Positions 9,445-24,718 of a stretch of 64,000 nucleotides of DNA are shown here, piece by piece. The number at the start of each line of letters is the position of its first letter. The stretch's first letter is position 1. This DNA is from Synechococcus sp. JA-2-3B'a(2-13) (GTDB lineage Bacteria; Cyanobacteriota; Cyanobacteriia; Thermostichales; Thermostichaceae), in assembly GCF_000013225.1 (NCBI RefSeq), contig NC_007776.1, positions 1,765,001 to 1,829,000 on the forward strand, read 5' to 3'. The translations under genes were made by a program, and so were the position numbers. A model generated the notes under the pieces. The model ran no database searches, had not been told where the DNA came from, and saw only the letters and a list, made by a program, of their open reading frames with translations.

Positions 9445-12400
9445 CTGCCCTTGCCAAATACTTCTGGGTAGCGAGCCAGCTGCTCTTGCAAATCTTGGTT
9501 GTAGCGCAGAACAAGCACGCGGTAGCCCCGTCCCTGCAGCTGCGAGCGCAGTTGGCGATCCCGTTCCGCTTGGGCAGGCTGGTCGTGGACTGGGCCATCG
9601 CAGAAGATGCAGATGTTGGGGCTGTAGAAGAAGTCAACGACGCAGTCGGGATCGGCAATGGCTTTCTGGGCATCCTCAGGCAGCCGATACCCTCCTGCTG
9701 CCAGCGTTTCGAGAAAGCGGCGCTCCAGTTCAGAGCGAGGGTCCAGGAGCTGGCGCAGCCACTCCAGGTGCTCTTGGCGGGAGCGACCCAGGGAGCGCAG
9801 CTCGGTGCGGCTGTTGACCAGCAGGCCCAAAAGATCCCGGATCTGATAGCGGTCAAGCTGCAGCGCTTCCCGTTGGTTGGCATAGCTGAGCAGGCATTCG
9901 TAGCAGGCTGCTCGGCATTCGGGCCGCAGGTCTTGGATCCCGGCCTCTGAAAGCTGGAAGTGACAGATCTCCAGCGCCACTTGGGCCACTTCCGCTAGAG
10001 CCTGGGGCTCTTCCACCAGGCGCCGCAGGACGCCAGCGCCCCCTTCTGCTGTTTCGTAGAAGAGCATGGCCTGATGGGATCCCTGGCCGATGCACTCGGC
10101 GGCCAGCTCTGTCTCTTCTAGCTCAAAGGTCTCTTCGATCCCTCGCTTGAGGGCATAGCGCAGGGTGGTCTCCAGGGCCTGCGGATTCTCCACCCCTGGC
10201 TGAACTAGGCGCACCAGCAACAGGTTTTGGGTACTGCGCACCGCCAGGCGAATGGACTGCAGGGGGACTGGGTTGGACGAGCCTGCCCTGTTCCGCTCAA
10301 GCTGATCTCGCGAGGGAACTTCCCCATTTTCAAAGTTGACCAAAAAGCCGCGCCCTCCACTTCCCCGCCAGCCGTGGTTGATGCGTAGCAGGGTGGCCGC
10401 CGGGGCATAGCGCAACTGCAGCAGGGGAGTTTGTCCGCTCAGCACATCAGCTTCTTGGACGCGGTAGCCAGAGCTTTCGGGAGCAAACTGGAAGAAGGTC
10501 TGCAGCTCGTAGCCTTGCCGCCGCCGCTCCTCTTCGTCAGCTGTGATGCGATTCCGCCGCCGCATGCGCACATTGGGCATTTCCAGAAGCTGGGTAAAGA
10601 GGCTGTTTTGCCCATCGAACTGGGTGCCGCAGACGGGGCAGCAATCCAGGTGGGGATCGGCAAAGGCCCCACAGCTAAAACAGAGCTTGTGGCTACTTTT
10701 GCGCTCCTCCAGGCCGCCGGGCGGAGCCTGAAACGCCACTGCTTCCCACTGGCAGCCCTCATGGTAGAGGAAGTTGTGGGGAGCAAACTCGCGGATAGCC
10801 AAAAAGCGAGGCCGGGCGATGAACTCGCCCTCGCTGCCGCGGGGCACCCAGGCCCGCACCGGCAAGGCAGGGAAGTTGTAGCCGGGCAAGAAGCCTTCGC
10901 TAGCCAAATAGCGGTAGGGATAGAAGTCGCTTTCCTCCCGCTGGGTTCCAATCTGCAGCAGCAAGTTGCGCTGGCGCAGGGCTTCTTGCTGGCGGCGCTC
11001 GGCTTCCTGTTGGTCTTTCTTTTGGCGAGTCGTCTGGAGCTGGCGGTTAGCGGCTTCCAACTGCTGCGTGGCAGCCCGATAGAGCTCTCGCCAGCGATCG
11101 AAAGCTCGGTCAAAAGCCTGGGGTGCCTCTTCAATGACCTGCTGAAGCCAGCGCTCGCTAAACCAGCCGCTTTTATCTAGGAGTTGGCGATCGGCGGCCA
11201 GCAGCTTCTGCACCTGCTCCTTCACTTGTTGGCGGGCAGACTCCTCAAGTTGGATTTGCTGGGCCACTGTCTCCCTGAGGGGCAGCTCTTCCCGATCCGC
11301 GTCGATGACGGTTTCAATGGAATTGCCTAGGGGCAGGCGCACCTGAGCCAACCAAACGGCGTGGATGTGAGCGCGCAGCAGCGATTCGTTGGCTAGATCC
11401 AGGCGGGGAGGGCGCACGCGACCGGCCACCATCTCGGGGCGGCGGCGGAAGTAGTACTGGTCGTGGCTATTGAAAGCCCCGCAATAGGTGATGATGAGTC
11501 CCGGCTGCCCCTGGCGGCCTGCCCGACCGCTGCGCTGGGCGTAGTTGGCGGGTGTGGGGGGCACGTTGCGCAGATGCACCAGATCCAAATCGGCAATATC
11601 GACCCCCAACTCCAGGGTTGGCGAGCACACCAAATAGGGAAGGCGTCGAGCTTGATCCTCCCCGCGAAAGCGCCTTTCTCGCTGCTCCCGCTCTCCTGGC
11701 CGAACCACTTGGGCAGTGTGCTCCCTAGCCTCCAGGGATCCCAGCCCTGCTGCCCCGGCCTGGTAGAGGCGCTGGAAAAAGAGATTAACGGGGCGGCGGG
11801 CAGAGGAGTAGCCGCTCTGCTCGGCCCGGCGGGAATACAGAGGATCTGGCGGCGGCGAGCCATTGCCCAGGCACCAGCGCAGACAGCCAGCGTTGAGCTG
11901 GTAGGCTTCCTGGCCATTCTCCGAGTGGCGCCGCAGCAGGTCGTAGCTAACTAGGAGAGAAAGCAGGGATCCCAAAAGCTCATCGTAGGTTTCCCGGGTT
12001 AGCCCAAGGCGCTTGGCAAGAAAGCGTCCGAGGGCGCTGCGGGGGCCCAGGCTGAAAGTTGTTATGTCCTTTCCGTCGCAGCTTTGGCGGACAAAGCAGG
12101 TGGCCGTCCGCAGCTCGTCGTACTCTTCTAGGCCCCAAAACTCGTTGAGGTGTTGCTCGGCCCGTCGGCGCAGCGTTCTCTGGGACTCGGCTTTGAGCAG
12201 GCGCACATCGATGGCCAATTTGCGCCGAAACTGATCCAAAACAGCCCGCAGCAGGCGTTCCCGCTCCTCAACCTCGGCCTGGACAAACCAGGGGTGGAGA
12301 GGGGCCAGGGCCGAGCCTTGGCAAAGCTCCCTGAGGCTGCGGTATTCGATTTTCAACAAGCCCACCTGTTCCAGGTTGGGGTGGGTAACCCGCCAGCCGC

Positions 12401-14492
12401 GCCGCAGATCTTCATAGAGCCGGTATTCGGTTAGCTCGCTAAAGGTCTGCCACACTTCCTCGGCACTGGGCGAGTCGGGATCCAAATCGGGGTTTTGGGT
12501 AATGTCGGCAAGGCTCAAGCCTGAGGCCTGCACCACTGCCGGGGCTACCTCTGAGAAGTCCAGCTCTTTTTTCTCCTGCAGGGCAGCATAGAGCGAGGCC
12601 CGCAGAAGGGCCACATGCACAAAATCGTTGAAGTGGCCGGCCTGCAGGGAGGCGTCCTGGCGGTTGTCGGTAAAGGTGAGCAGCTTGCCGCGGGCTGCAC
12701 CCGTCTGAGCGGCATGGCGCAGCAGAGAAGTGGCCAGAATGGTGGTGGCGCTGGAGCGGCCTTCGCTGGAGAGGGAAGCCAGCTTGGCGAACTCCCGCTC
12801 CCGCCCACTGTAGTACTCGCCGCAAGCTAGGCAAAGAGAAAAGGGCTGGGGCTGCCACCACAGCTTCTGGGCCTCTGCCTGAGGCACCTCGGAAAAGGAG
12901 CCGTCCGGGCGTACCCAAACTGCTTGGGGGACGCGCTTTTTCCAGTGGGGTTTGAGCCGGTTTTCAGGGGTGTACCAATCTTCCGGGATCTGCTCTGGCG
13001 ACCACTCGTTGTCAATGGGATCCAAGCTGAGGTAGCCGGCCTGCTGGTCTTCGCCTTCCTCAACCTCTTCCCCCAGAGGATAGGGCAGGAAGTGAGTCTT
13101 TGACCTGAGGACGTGGTAGTAGTCCTGGCCACAGTGGCGGCAGAACTTGACGGGGAAAAACAGCTTTCCTTCCCCTGCTTGCACTTGTCCTTCCAGGGAA
13201 AACTGCCGCTTGTCCCGACTTTCCAGGGTGGCATAGAGGGTGCGGCCCTGGGAGATAAACTGGTGCAACTTCAAGGCCGGGCCGCGGCTAGAGCCCTCCC
13301 GCAGGCTGCTGGCGTGGGCCAGAAACTGGCGTAGGGACTCGGTGCAGCTCTCAGGGGTAGTGCTGGTCAGCTCTGCCAGTTGGGCAGCTACCTTGGAAAG
13401 CTCCCGGGGCACGCGGCGCCTGAAGCTGCCATCGGGACTTTGCTCCAGGCCCAGCTCGTACTCCAACCAGCGCATCAAGGGGTGGCGGCGCAGGCTAGCT
13501 AGGTCGGTGGGCCAGGGGGGATCGAGGGCGGGTTTGAGCTCTTCAGGTGAAGGCGGGCCACTTTCGCTCAAAGGGGCCAGGGTCTCCTCGATAATCTGCT
13601 CCGGTGTGAAGGGATGGCCAAAGAAGCGGCTGGCGAAGTCGGCCACGGTCTGGCGGCGCTCCAGGGCACTGGCCTCTGGCCGAGCAATCATGGTGGCGCT
13701 GGTGCCGATGTGAACCAAGTCCTTGGCGGCGCAGCGTCCCTTGAGGCGGCGAACCAGCATCGCCACATCGGCCCCCTGCCGGCCTCGGTAGGTGTGCAGC
13801 TCGTCAAAGACCAGGAAGCGCAGCCCGTTGGAACTTAAAAAGCGCTGATCTTCGGGGCGCACCAAAAGCAGCTCCGCCATCACGTAGTTAGTAAGCAGAA
13901 TTTGGGGCGGATCCCGGCGCAGATCTTCCCGGTCGCTTTCTGCAGTTTCCCCGGTGTACTTGGCAAAGCGCAGCGGAAAAGGGCGATGGTAGGCGCGCTC
14001 GTAGCGCTCGTGCAGAGTTTGTAAAGACTGGTATTGGGAGTTAACCAGGGCGTTCATGGGATAGACCACCAGGGCCGTCACCTGGCCCAGGGATCCCCCC
14101 TGGCGGATCCAGTTGTCGAGAATGGGCAGGAAGTAGCAAAGGCTTTTGCCGGAGCCGGTGCCGCTGGTAACCACAAAGCTTTCCCCTGCCAAGGCTTTGG
14201 CGATGGCCTCCTCCTGGTGGCGGTAGAGGCGGAAGGGTCTGCCATCCTCAAAGCGGAAAATGCGGGCTGTTTCTTGGGCAATGCGCCCCGCCTCGGCCAA
14301 CTCGTCAACGGTTGGACCAGATACATAACTAGGGCTGAGCTGGAGGAGGGGTTCTGGCCAGAGGTGGATCCCTTCCTCTAGAGCTTGATTCACAAAGGCT
14401 TGCGCCCGTTGGTCGCCAATGAGAAAAAAGGAGCGGACAAAATCGCGATAGTCGTCCAGAACAGTGGCGTGGAGATCAAAGATGGTGGACAT
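9441..14492 (-). CDS. DEAD/DEAH helicase with DUF1998 zinc region and Vsr-like C-terminus (defence module 1)
   Basis: A 1683-residue superfamily-2 helicase, the third gene of a minus-strand module. Walker A GTGSGKS is at about residue 110, the DELH box at 230, SAT (HIGTSATM) follows, and motif VI is QRSGRAGR. Cysteine pairs CRHCG and CLACG lie mid-protein; CFSCG, CPVCG and CYECLLSYANQ mark a DUF1998-type zinc region. The last 100 residues resemble a Vsr/DUF559 nuclease fold (ELERRFLETL, VVDFF, CDG, RGYRVLVLRY), but Phe replaces the usual catalytic Glu. The ATG at 14492 (MSTIFDLHATVLDDYRDF) has an AAGGGC ribosome site and the family's typical start; an open frame continues upstream. It resembles DrmA and DrmB joined in one chain (inference). 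Confidence 0.88.
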   Translation of the reverse strand: MSTIFDLHATVLDDYRDFVRSFFLIGDQRAQAFVNQALEEGIHLWPEPLLQLSPSYVSGPTVDELAEAGRIAQETARIFRFEDGRPFRLYRHQEEAIAKALAGESFVVTSGTGSGKSLCYFLPILDNWIRQGGSLGQVTALVVYPMNALVNSQYQSLQTLHERYERAYHRPFPLRFAKYTGETAESDREDLRRDPPQILLTNYVMAELLLVRPEDQRFLSSNGLRFLVFDELHTYRGRQGADVAMLVRRLKGRCAAKDLVHIGTSATMIARPEASALERRQTVADFASRFFGHPFTPEQIIEETLAPLSESGPPSPEELKPALDPPWPTDLASLRRHPLMRWLEYELGLEQSPDGSFRRRVPRELSKVAAQLAELTSTTPESCTESLRQFLAHASSLREGSSRGPALKLHQFISQGRTLYATLESRDKRQFSLEGQVQAGEGKLFFPVKFCRHCGQDYYHVLRSKTHFLPYPLGEEVEEGEDQQAGYLSLDPIDNEWSPEQIPEDWYTPENRLKPHWKKRVPQAVWVRPDGSFSEVPQAEAQKLWWQPQPFSLCLACGEYYSGREREFAKLASLSSEGRSSATTILATSLLRHAAQTGAARGKLLTFTDNRQDASLQAGHFNDFVHVALLRASLYAALQEKKELDFSEVAPAVVQASGLSLADITQNPDLDPDSPSAEEVWQTFSELTEYRLYEDLRRGWRVTHPNLEQVGLLKIEYRSLRELCQGSALAPLHPWFVQAEVEERERLLRAVLDQFRRKLAIDVRLLKAESQRTLRRRAEQHLNEFWGLEEYDELRTATCFVRQSCDGKDITTFSLGPRSALGRFLAKRLGLTRETYDELLGSLLSLLVSYDLLRRHSENGQEAYQLNAGCLRWCLGNGSPPPDPLYSRRAEQSGYSSARRPVNLFFQRLYQAGAAGLGSLEAREHTAQVVRPGEREQRERRFRGEDQARRLPYLVCSPTLELGVDIADLDLVHLRNVPPTPANYAQRSGRAGRQGQPGLIITYCGAFNSHDQYYFRRRPEMVAGRVRPPRLDLANESLLRAHIHAVWLAQVRLPLGNSIETVIDADREELPLRETVAQQIQLEESARQQVKEQVQKLLAADRQLLDKSGWFSERWLQQVIEEAPQAFDRAFDRWRELYRAATQQLEAANRQLQTTRQKKDQQEAERRQQEALRQRNLLLQIGTQREESDFYPYRYLASEGFLPGYNFPALPVRAWVPRGSEGEFIARPRFLAIREFAPHNFLYHEGCQWEAVAFQAPPGGLEERKSSHKLCFSCGAFADPHLDCCPVCGTQFDGQNSLFTQLLEMPNVRMRRRNRITADEEERRRQGYELQTFFQFAPESSGYRVQEADVLSGQTPLLQLRYAPAATLLRINHGWRGSGGRGFLVNFENGEVPSRDQLERNRAGSSNPVPLQSIRLAVRSTQNLLLVRLVQPGVENPQALETTLRYALKRGIEETFELEETELAAECIGQGSHQAMLFYETAEGGAGVLRRLVEEPQALAEVAQVALEICHFQLSEAGIQDLRPECRAACYECLLSYANQREALQLDRYQIRDLLGLLVNSRTELRSLGRSRQEHLEWLRQLLDPRSELERRFLETLAAGGYRLPEDAQKAIADPDCVVDFFYSPNICIFCDGPVHDQPAQAERDRQLRSQLQGRGYRVLVLRYNQDLQEQLARYPEVFGKGS

Positions 14493-14625
14493 CGAATCTG
14501 CCCTTAAGGCCCGCTTGGTTAGCTCAAGCCTAGCTTGAAGATGCCGCAAGTGGTGTTTGAAACCGCACCCACCAAGATCTACGGCCCGCTGAACGGCAAA
14601 AAGATATCTCCGAAGTGGGATCGGC

Positions 14626-14680
14626 AATGCGCCAGCTTCCCCCACACCTCCAGTACCCGCCGACGGCTGCAGCGTTCTCC
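14626..14680 (-). pseudogene. Fragment of a second methyltransferase 3' end
   Basis: About 50 bases here match the extreme 3' end of the module-1 methyltransferase (15423-15475) at roughly 80% identity by eye. On the minus strand the fragment reads RRRVLEVWGKLA, against RRLVLEAWEKLA in the intact gene. Nothing upstream continues the match. It shows that a methyltransferase tail once lay directly before the helicase gene, or that this end was duplicated when VapBC arrived. Confidence 0.6.
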
Positions 14681-14690
14681 GAATGCAGGA

Positions 14691-14727
14691 ACCAGAATCC
14701 CTTGCCTTTAGGCAGGGGGTATGTCAA
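14691..14727 (+). mobile_element. IS200/IS605-type right-end remnant
   Basis: A hairpin CCCTTGCC-TTTA-GGCAGGGG (14699-14718) is followed by TATGTCAA. This layout is familiar as the right end of IS200/IS605-family elements. No tnpA or tnpB frame accompanies it, so it is a scar. It is unlike the ends of the two TnpB elements elsewhere in this window. Confidence 0.5.
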
Positions 14728-14760
14728 GAGAAAACTGGTCTGCAGAAGGCCACCTCTGCC

Positions 14761-15156
<396 letters not shown>

Positions 15157-15158
15157 CC

Positions 15159-15362
15159 TCAGTCCTGCAGGCACGACAGGCGTTGCTGCTGCAAATTGCC
15201 CTCCCATTTCAACTTGCCGCGTAAGTTGCGGATCTCAGCTTGCTCGTGTAGGCGAATCAGGACACGCAGCGCTTCGTGAATCACCTCGCGCTTGGTCTTG
15301 AGGCCGGTTACCTGGCGGGCACGCTCGATCAGGTCGTCATCCAGGACGATGTTGGTGCGCAT
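15159..15362 (-). CDS. vapB: VapB-type antitoxin
   Basis: A 67-residue antitoxin opening MRTNIVLDDDLIERARQVTG, followed by the TKREVIHEALRVLIR helix: a ribbon-helix-helix DNA-binding N-terminus of the VapB/DUF2191 type. It probably represses its own operon and neutralises the VapC that follows two bases later. It starts only about 44 bp after the methyltransferase stop, so it may be co-transcribed with the defence genes as well as carrying its own promoter. Confidence 0.88.
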   Translation of the reverse strand: MRTNIVLDDDLIERARQVTGLKTKREVIHEALRVLIRLHEQAEIRNLRGKLKWEGNLQQQRLSCLQD

Positions 15363-15405
15363 GAGGAGCCACTTGTGTGTATAGAAATGCAGATCTATGT
15401 GTATT

Positions 15406-19955
<4,550 letters not shown>

Positions 19956-19959
<4 letters not shown>

Positions 19960-22850
19960 CGGCAAACCACCGGTTGGAGAACAAGGAGTCCTAAAAGATC
20001 GGGGGGAAGCTGCGGCTTCACCTTCAGCCCCCGCCCCTGTAGGGACACGGCTTGGCGGATGCGCCTATGGGCAGCCTCCAGCTCAGCAGCACGCTGCAAA
20101 ATCCGCTCCCGCGCCGCCTGCTGCAGCCGGTGATCCCTTCCCCAGTTTTCCTCTGTCTCCTGCCACGGGCCGAGACAGGCCAGGAGATGCTGAACCAGCT
20201 CCCGCTTTTCCGCTAGCGGTAGGTTCTCATCCGGCTTGGCCGTGGCCAGCAGTTGGAGAGCTGCGCCCGTCTCCAGCCAGCGGGCCTCGCCGCTCTCCAG
20301 GCCAACACCGCCTAGCACCAGCACCTCTTCCGCCAAGAGAGGCTGCCCCTGGGGTTGCTCCACCAGGTAGCGCACCCGCAGCAGCAGTAGAGTTGTAAGA
20401 TCAACTACCGCTCGGGTGCGTAGAGCGCCGCAGCGGGAGACGACAGCATCCCCTTTCTCTGGGTTGTCGAGGGCTTCCTCCAGCAAAAACTGGGCCAGGG
20501 CAACCACGACGCGGTGGTTGCGGCCAATGTATTCGGCACCTTCGGGCGTGGGCGAGTCGAAGCTGATTAGCCAACGCCCGCCTTTGGGAGAGGGCAGGGC
20601 CAGGCGAATGGCTTCCGGCAAGGTGGCAGTGGCTTCGGAGCCGACGCTAACCTGGTAGACCCCCGACCGCTTCCCTGGGGTTATGGCTAGGTTGAGGCGC
20701 TGGGCGGCAGCCAGGAAGAATTCGCGCACAGCTTCGGGATCCCCTAGCACGGCATCGGTGGCCTCCAGCTCCCGCTGCACTGCCTCAGGCTTGAGGGCCC
20801 GCTGGGCAAAACGGGTGCGGTTGCGCCGCTCCTGTTCGACAGAGCGATCCCAGCGCCGGTGAAACTCATCCACTTCCGGCACGCCAAGATCGAGGGTTAG
20901 CTGGCGCTCGGCGGACCAGTGTCCCTTGCGCAGGAAGAGGGCTTCGAGCACAGCCTGGGTAACGCTTTCGCTAGCCTCCGGCACAGGCACGTGGGTGCCC
21001 AGGGTGCGGTGGATCTCCCGCGCTTTGTTGAGCAACACCTCCAGTACCACGCCATCTACGGGGTTGTCGCGGCCAAAAAAGCGGATGACCTTGACCCGGC
21101 TGGCCTTTTGGCCGTAGCGATCCACCCGGCCCTCCCGCTGCTCCAGCCGATTGGGGTTCCAGGGCAGGTCGTAGTGGATGACGGCTGTAAACTTTTCCTG
21201 CAGGTTGATCCCTTCCGAGAGGCAGTCGGTGGCCACCAGCACCCGTGGTCGGTCAACTTCCAGGTTCGCGATCTTGGCCTCCCGCTCCTCGTCTCCCATC
21301 CTGCCCGTTACACAGGCTACTTGGGCTGGGGATCCCAGCTGTTGCCGAAGGTAACTGTCCAGATACTCCGCAGTGGCAACGTAGCGGCACCAGAGGATGG
21401 GATGAAAACCTTCCTGAAGCAACTTTTTCACCAGCTCGATGGCCCGCGCCAGTTTGGTGTCGTGCTCTGGGCCCTGGAGCTGTTTGGCCAGACGGGCCAG
21501 GGCCTGCAACCGGCGGCGGTCGCTATCCGGCAGGGTTGGGTCTGCGGCTTCAAGAGCTGGCGTTGGCAGCTCATCGTCGGTACGCTCTTCTGCCGACTCG
21601 AACACCCAGCGGCTCAGTTCTGCCTCAACCTCTTCTTCTGCCTCCAGGGTTGCTCCGCTGCGATTGTGCAATGCCGCTACTGCTGCCGCCGGGCTGGACA
21701 TTACGCAGCGCAAAAGGGCCAGCGCTCCCCAGTAGCGCACTCGCTGCTGGCGCTTCTCTAGTTGCTGCCCTGTGCACACCAATTCCGAGCAAAACCCATA
21801 GGTGTCCTCGAACAGCTTGCGCTGTCCCTCAGAAAGGGTGTAGGTTTCATCTTCAGCTTCCCGGGTTGGAAAACAGGTGAGCTCCTGCCAAGTTTCCCGA
21901 ATATCTCGCCGCGTGCGCTGGACAAAATGACGGGCTAGCTGGACGCGTTGGTCTTCGTTGAGATCCTGGAGATCCCATGTCTCGAACTCGGGCCGCAGCA
22001 GCCCCAGCAGCGAGCGGAAGGCCTCTTCGACACCGCTGTGGGGAGTTGCCGTCAGCAGGATCAGGTGGCGGTTGGGGTTTTGGGCCACCGCTTTGAGCAG
22101 ACTGTGGCGCTCCTGCTGGTTTTTGCCATGGGCTGCCGCTGCCCCATGGACTTCGTCGGCAATGACCAGCTCAGGACAAAATTGCAGAAATGGGTGGCGG
22201 TTGCGCTCGGTCTTGACGAAGTCAATGCTGGCCACCTGGACAGGAAAGTGCTCGTAGAGGCTGCGCCCAACAGGGGTTTTTCGCTCCAATTGCCCCACCG
22301 TTCCCGAGCGGATGACCACTGGCTCCAGGTTAAACTTCTCGGCCAGCTCGCTGGCCCACTGCTCGCACAAATAGGGAGGGCACAGGACACAAAGGCGTCG
22401 GATCTCGCCGCGATCCAAAAGCTCCCTGGCTATCAGCAGCGCCTCGATGGTCTTGCCCACCCCTACGTCGTCGGCAATCAATAGCCGCACCGGATCGAGG
22501 CGCAGCGCCATGAGCAAGGGCACAAACTGGTATACCCGTGGCCGAATCGAGAGGCGCCCCAGAGAGCGAAAGGGAGTTGCGCCCTCCCGTAAAATCAGCC
22601 GGGCCGCCTGCCAGAGGAGAAGGGTACTGGTGGTATCGGCAGGATGATCCCCAGAGGGCCAAGGAAAGGCGGTAGGCTCCACTCGCTCGAAGGGCAAGGT
22701 GCCGCCCACAAGGTTCATCAGGTGTCGGTGAATGCAAACCGCATCTTCTGGGGTGCCGGTGAGGGGCCGCAGCACCACAATTTCTTCTGAATCAGCGGGG
22801 AGCACCACCCACTCGCGGTTGCGGCAGCGGACAATTGAGCCAGGCTGCAT
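19956..22850 (-). CDS. SNF2-family helicase (DrmD-like, defence module 1)
   Basis: A 964-residue SNF2/RapA-like ATPase. Walker A is DDVGVGKT (127-134), the DEVH box is at about 232, TATPHSG follows, and the C-terminal lobe has ATDCLSEGINLQEKF and NRLEQREGRVDRYGQ. It is the first gene of the module: its stop overlaps the methyltransferase start by four bases (ATGA), and the divergent cyclic-nucleotide-binding gene lies upstream. In class 1 DISARM an SNF2 helicase (DrmD) precedes the adenine methylase in this way. Translocation on foreign DNA is inferred from the family. Confidence 0.9.
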
Positions 22851-22992
22851 GGGATCCCTGGGAGCGACCTACCTTTTCCATTGCATCTTAGATACTCTTT
22901 GGGGACAACTCTCTCCCATCTCCCAATACCCTGCCGGCAGCGGTAGGATGAAACGGAGCCGGCCTCAGGTACCCCTCTGGCCCACCGACATC

Positions 22993-23508
22993 ATGAGCAG
23001 CCCCCGTTATCCGTTTGAGCGTGTTCGCGAGCACTTGCTCTTCCAATCTTTGGAAGATGCCGAGTGGAAGGCGCTGACGGCAGCCCTGTTGCCCAGCCGC
23101 TTCTCTCCTGGCCAGGTGATCTTTCAAGAGGGGGATCCCAGCAGTGACCTGTACATGATCCTCAGTGGAGTGGTGGAGCTGCGTCGCCAATATGTGCGAC
23201 ATCCGGGAGATTATTGGCTGGCTACGCTGCACGCCGGGCGTTTGTTTGGGGAACTTTCTCTGCTGACGGGACGGCGGCGCTCCTTTACGGCAGTGAGCAT
23301 GACCGAGGTGCAAACCCTACGCCTTTCCACCGAAGGGCTGATCCTGCTGCCTCTGGAAGTCCAGGTGAAACTCTACCGCGCCTGGAGCCAGATCATCAGC
23401 GAGCACCTTTACTGGCTGGATAGTATGTTCACGGATCTGCTGGAGCAGCGAGGGGTAGAAAATGTAGCCTCGGCTATGGCTCTGCTGCACCAGCGCTATC
23501 CCGCTTGA
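22993..23508 (+). CDS. Cyclic nucleotide-binding domain protein
   Basis: A 171-residue stand-alone cNMP-binding (CRP-like) domain. The beta-roll GQVIFQEGDPSSDLYMILSG and a phosphate-binding cassette FGELSLLTGRRRSF are clear, but no helix-turn-helix follows, so it is not a complete CRP-type regulator. ATG codons at 22993 and 22948 are both possible; I took 22993 (MSSPRYPFERV), where the domain begins, though neither has a strong ribosome site. It is divergent from the SNF2 gene. Confidence 0.8.
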   Translation: MSSPRYPFERVREHLLFQSLEDAEWKALTAALLPSRFSPGQVIFQEGDPSSDLYMILSGVVELRRQYVRHPGDYWLATLHAGRLFGELSLLTGRRRSFTAVSMTEVQTLRLSTEGLILLPLEVQVKLYRAWSQIISEHLYWLDSMFTDLLEQRGVENVASAMALLHQRYPA

Positions 23509-23664
23509 AAGAGGCTCAATCCCTGCTCCGCATAGGTTTGCAGGTCAACGTCCACGAAGACAACCCCTTGGATCCCAAATTTTGTCTTCAGAATGTTCAG
23601 GGGTTGCGATATCATGTGCTAGGCAGCAGCCCCCAAGAGATTTCAAGCAGCGAGGTCAGGAGCA

Positions 23665-24684
23665 GTGGTTAGGGTAGCCATCAACGGGTTTGGTCGCATT
23701 GGTCGCAACTTTTTGCGCTGTTGGCTGGGTCGCTCCCAGTCCAACCTGGACATTGTTGCCATCAACGACACCTCAGATGCTCGCACGGCTGCCCACCTGC
23801 TCAAGTACGATTCCATCCTTGGGCCGTTGCAGGGAGCAGACGTTGAGCCTGCAGAAAACGGTTTGGTGGTGAACGGCAAGCATATCTATGCCGTTTCCGA
23901 CCGCAACCCCAGCAACCTGCCCTGGAAAGAGTGGAAGGTGGATCTTGTTATTGAAGCTACAGGTGTTTTTGTCGACTACCAGGGTGCCTCTAAGCACATA
24001 GAAGCGGGGGCCAAAAAGGTGGTGATCACCGCCCCGGCCAAGGGGGGAGACATTCCCACGTTTGTCTACGGTGTTAATCAACACACCTACGACCCGGTGC
24101 GGCACAACATTGTCAGCAACGCCAGCTGCACCACCAACTGCCTTGCCCCGATCATCAAGGTGTTGCTGGACAAGTTCGGCGTCCTCCGTGCCACCATGAC
24201 CACCACCCACAGTTACACCGGCGACCAGCGGATCTTAGATGGTGGTCACCGCGATCTGCGGCGGGCCCGGGCAGCAGCATTGAGCATGGTGCCCACCACC
24301 ACGGGGGCTGCCAAGGCGGTGGCTTTGGTGATCCCGGAGCTGAAAGGCAAGCTGAATGGGGTGGCGGTACGGGTTCCCACGCCCAATGTGTCTCTGGTGG
24401 ACTTGGTGGTGCAAACAGAGCGGCGCGTGATTGCCGAGGAGGTAAACGCTGCCCTGAAGGAAGCCTCGGAAACCACGATGAAAGGGATCATCGCCTACTC
24501 GGATATTCCCTTGGTCTCCATCGACTACCGCGGCCACGACTGCTCGGCCATTGTGGATGCGGAGATGACCAGTGTGCTGGATGGGGATCTGGTCAAGGTC
24601 ATGGCTTGGTACGACAACGAGTGGGGCTACTCCCAGCGGGTGTTGGACTTGGCGGAATACATGGCCGCTCACTGGGTGGAGTAG
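23665..24684 (+). CDS. gap2: Glyceraldehyde-3-phosphate dehydrogenase, photosynthetic type
   Basis: A 339-residue enzyme starting at a GTG ([17 protein letters not shown]). Catalytic Cys lies in [11 protein letters not shown], and [20 protein letters not shown] and [11 protein letters not shown] are present. The [17 protein letters not shown] segment and the length fit Gap2, the NADP(H)-using Calvin-cycle form, rather than glycolytic Gap1. The GTG is the only start that fits the Rossmann strand. It is a single-gene unit; an opposite-strand gene follows. Confidence 0.95.
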   Translation: MVRVAINGFGRIGRNFLRCWLGRSQSNLDIVAINDTSDARTAAHLLKYDSILGPLQGADVEPAENGLVVNGKHIYAVSDRNPSNLPWKEWKVDLVIEATGVFVDYQGASKHIEAGAKKVVITAPAKGGDIPTFVYGVNQHTYDPVRHNIVSNASCTTNCLAPIIKVLLDKFGVLRATMTTTHSYTGDQRILDGGHRDLRRARAAALSMVPTTTGAAKAVALVIPELKGKLNGVAVRVPTPNVSLVDLVVQTERRVIAEEVNAALKEASETTMKGIIAYSDIPLVSIDYRGHDCSAIVDAEMTSVLDGDLVKVMAWYDNEWGYSQRVLDLAEYMAAHWVE

Positions 24685-24718
24685 GCTGCTTCGGTTGGCA
24701 ACCCTCTTCTGTTCCCCA

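Larger units (their letters stand above)
14493..14760. other. Intergenic scar between helicase and VapC
   Basis: No gene is seen. The stretch holds a degraded copy of the methyltransferase 3' end and an IS200/IS605-type right-end hairpin, both listed separately. It splits module 1 and marks where VapBC came in. Confidence 0.6.
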
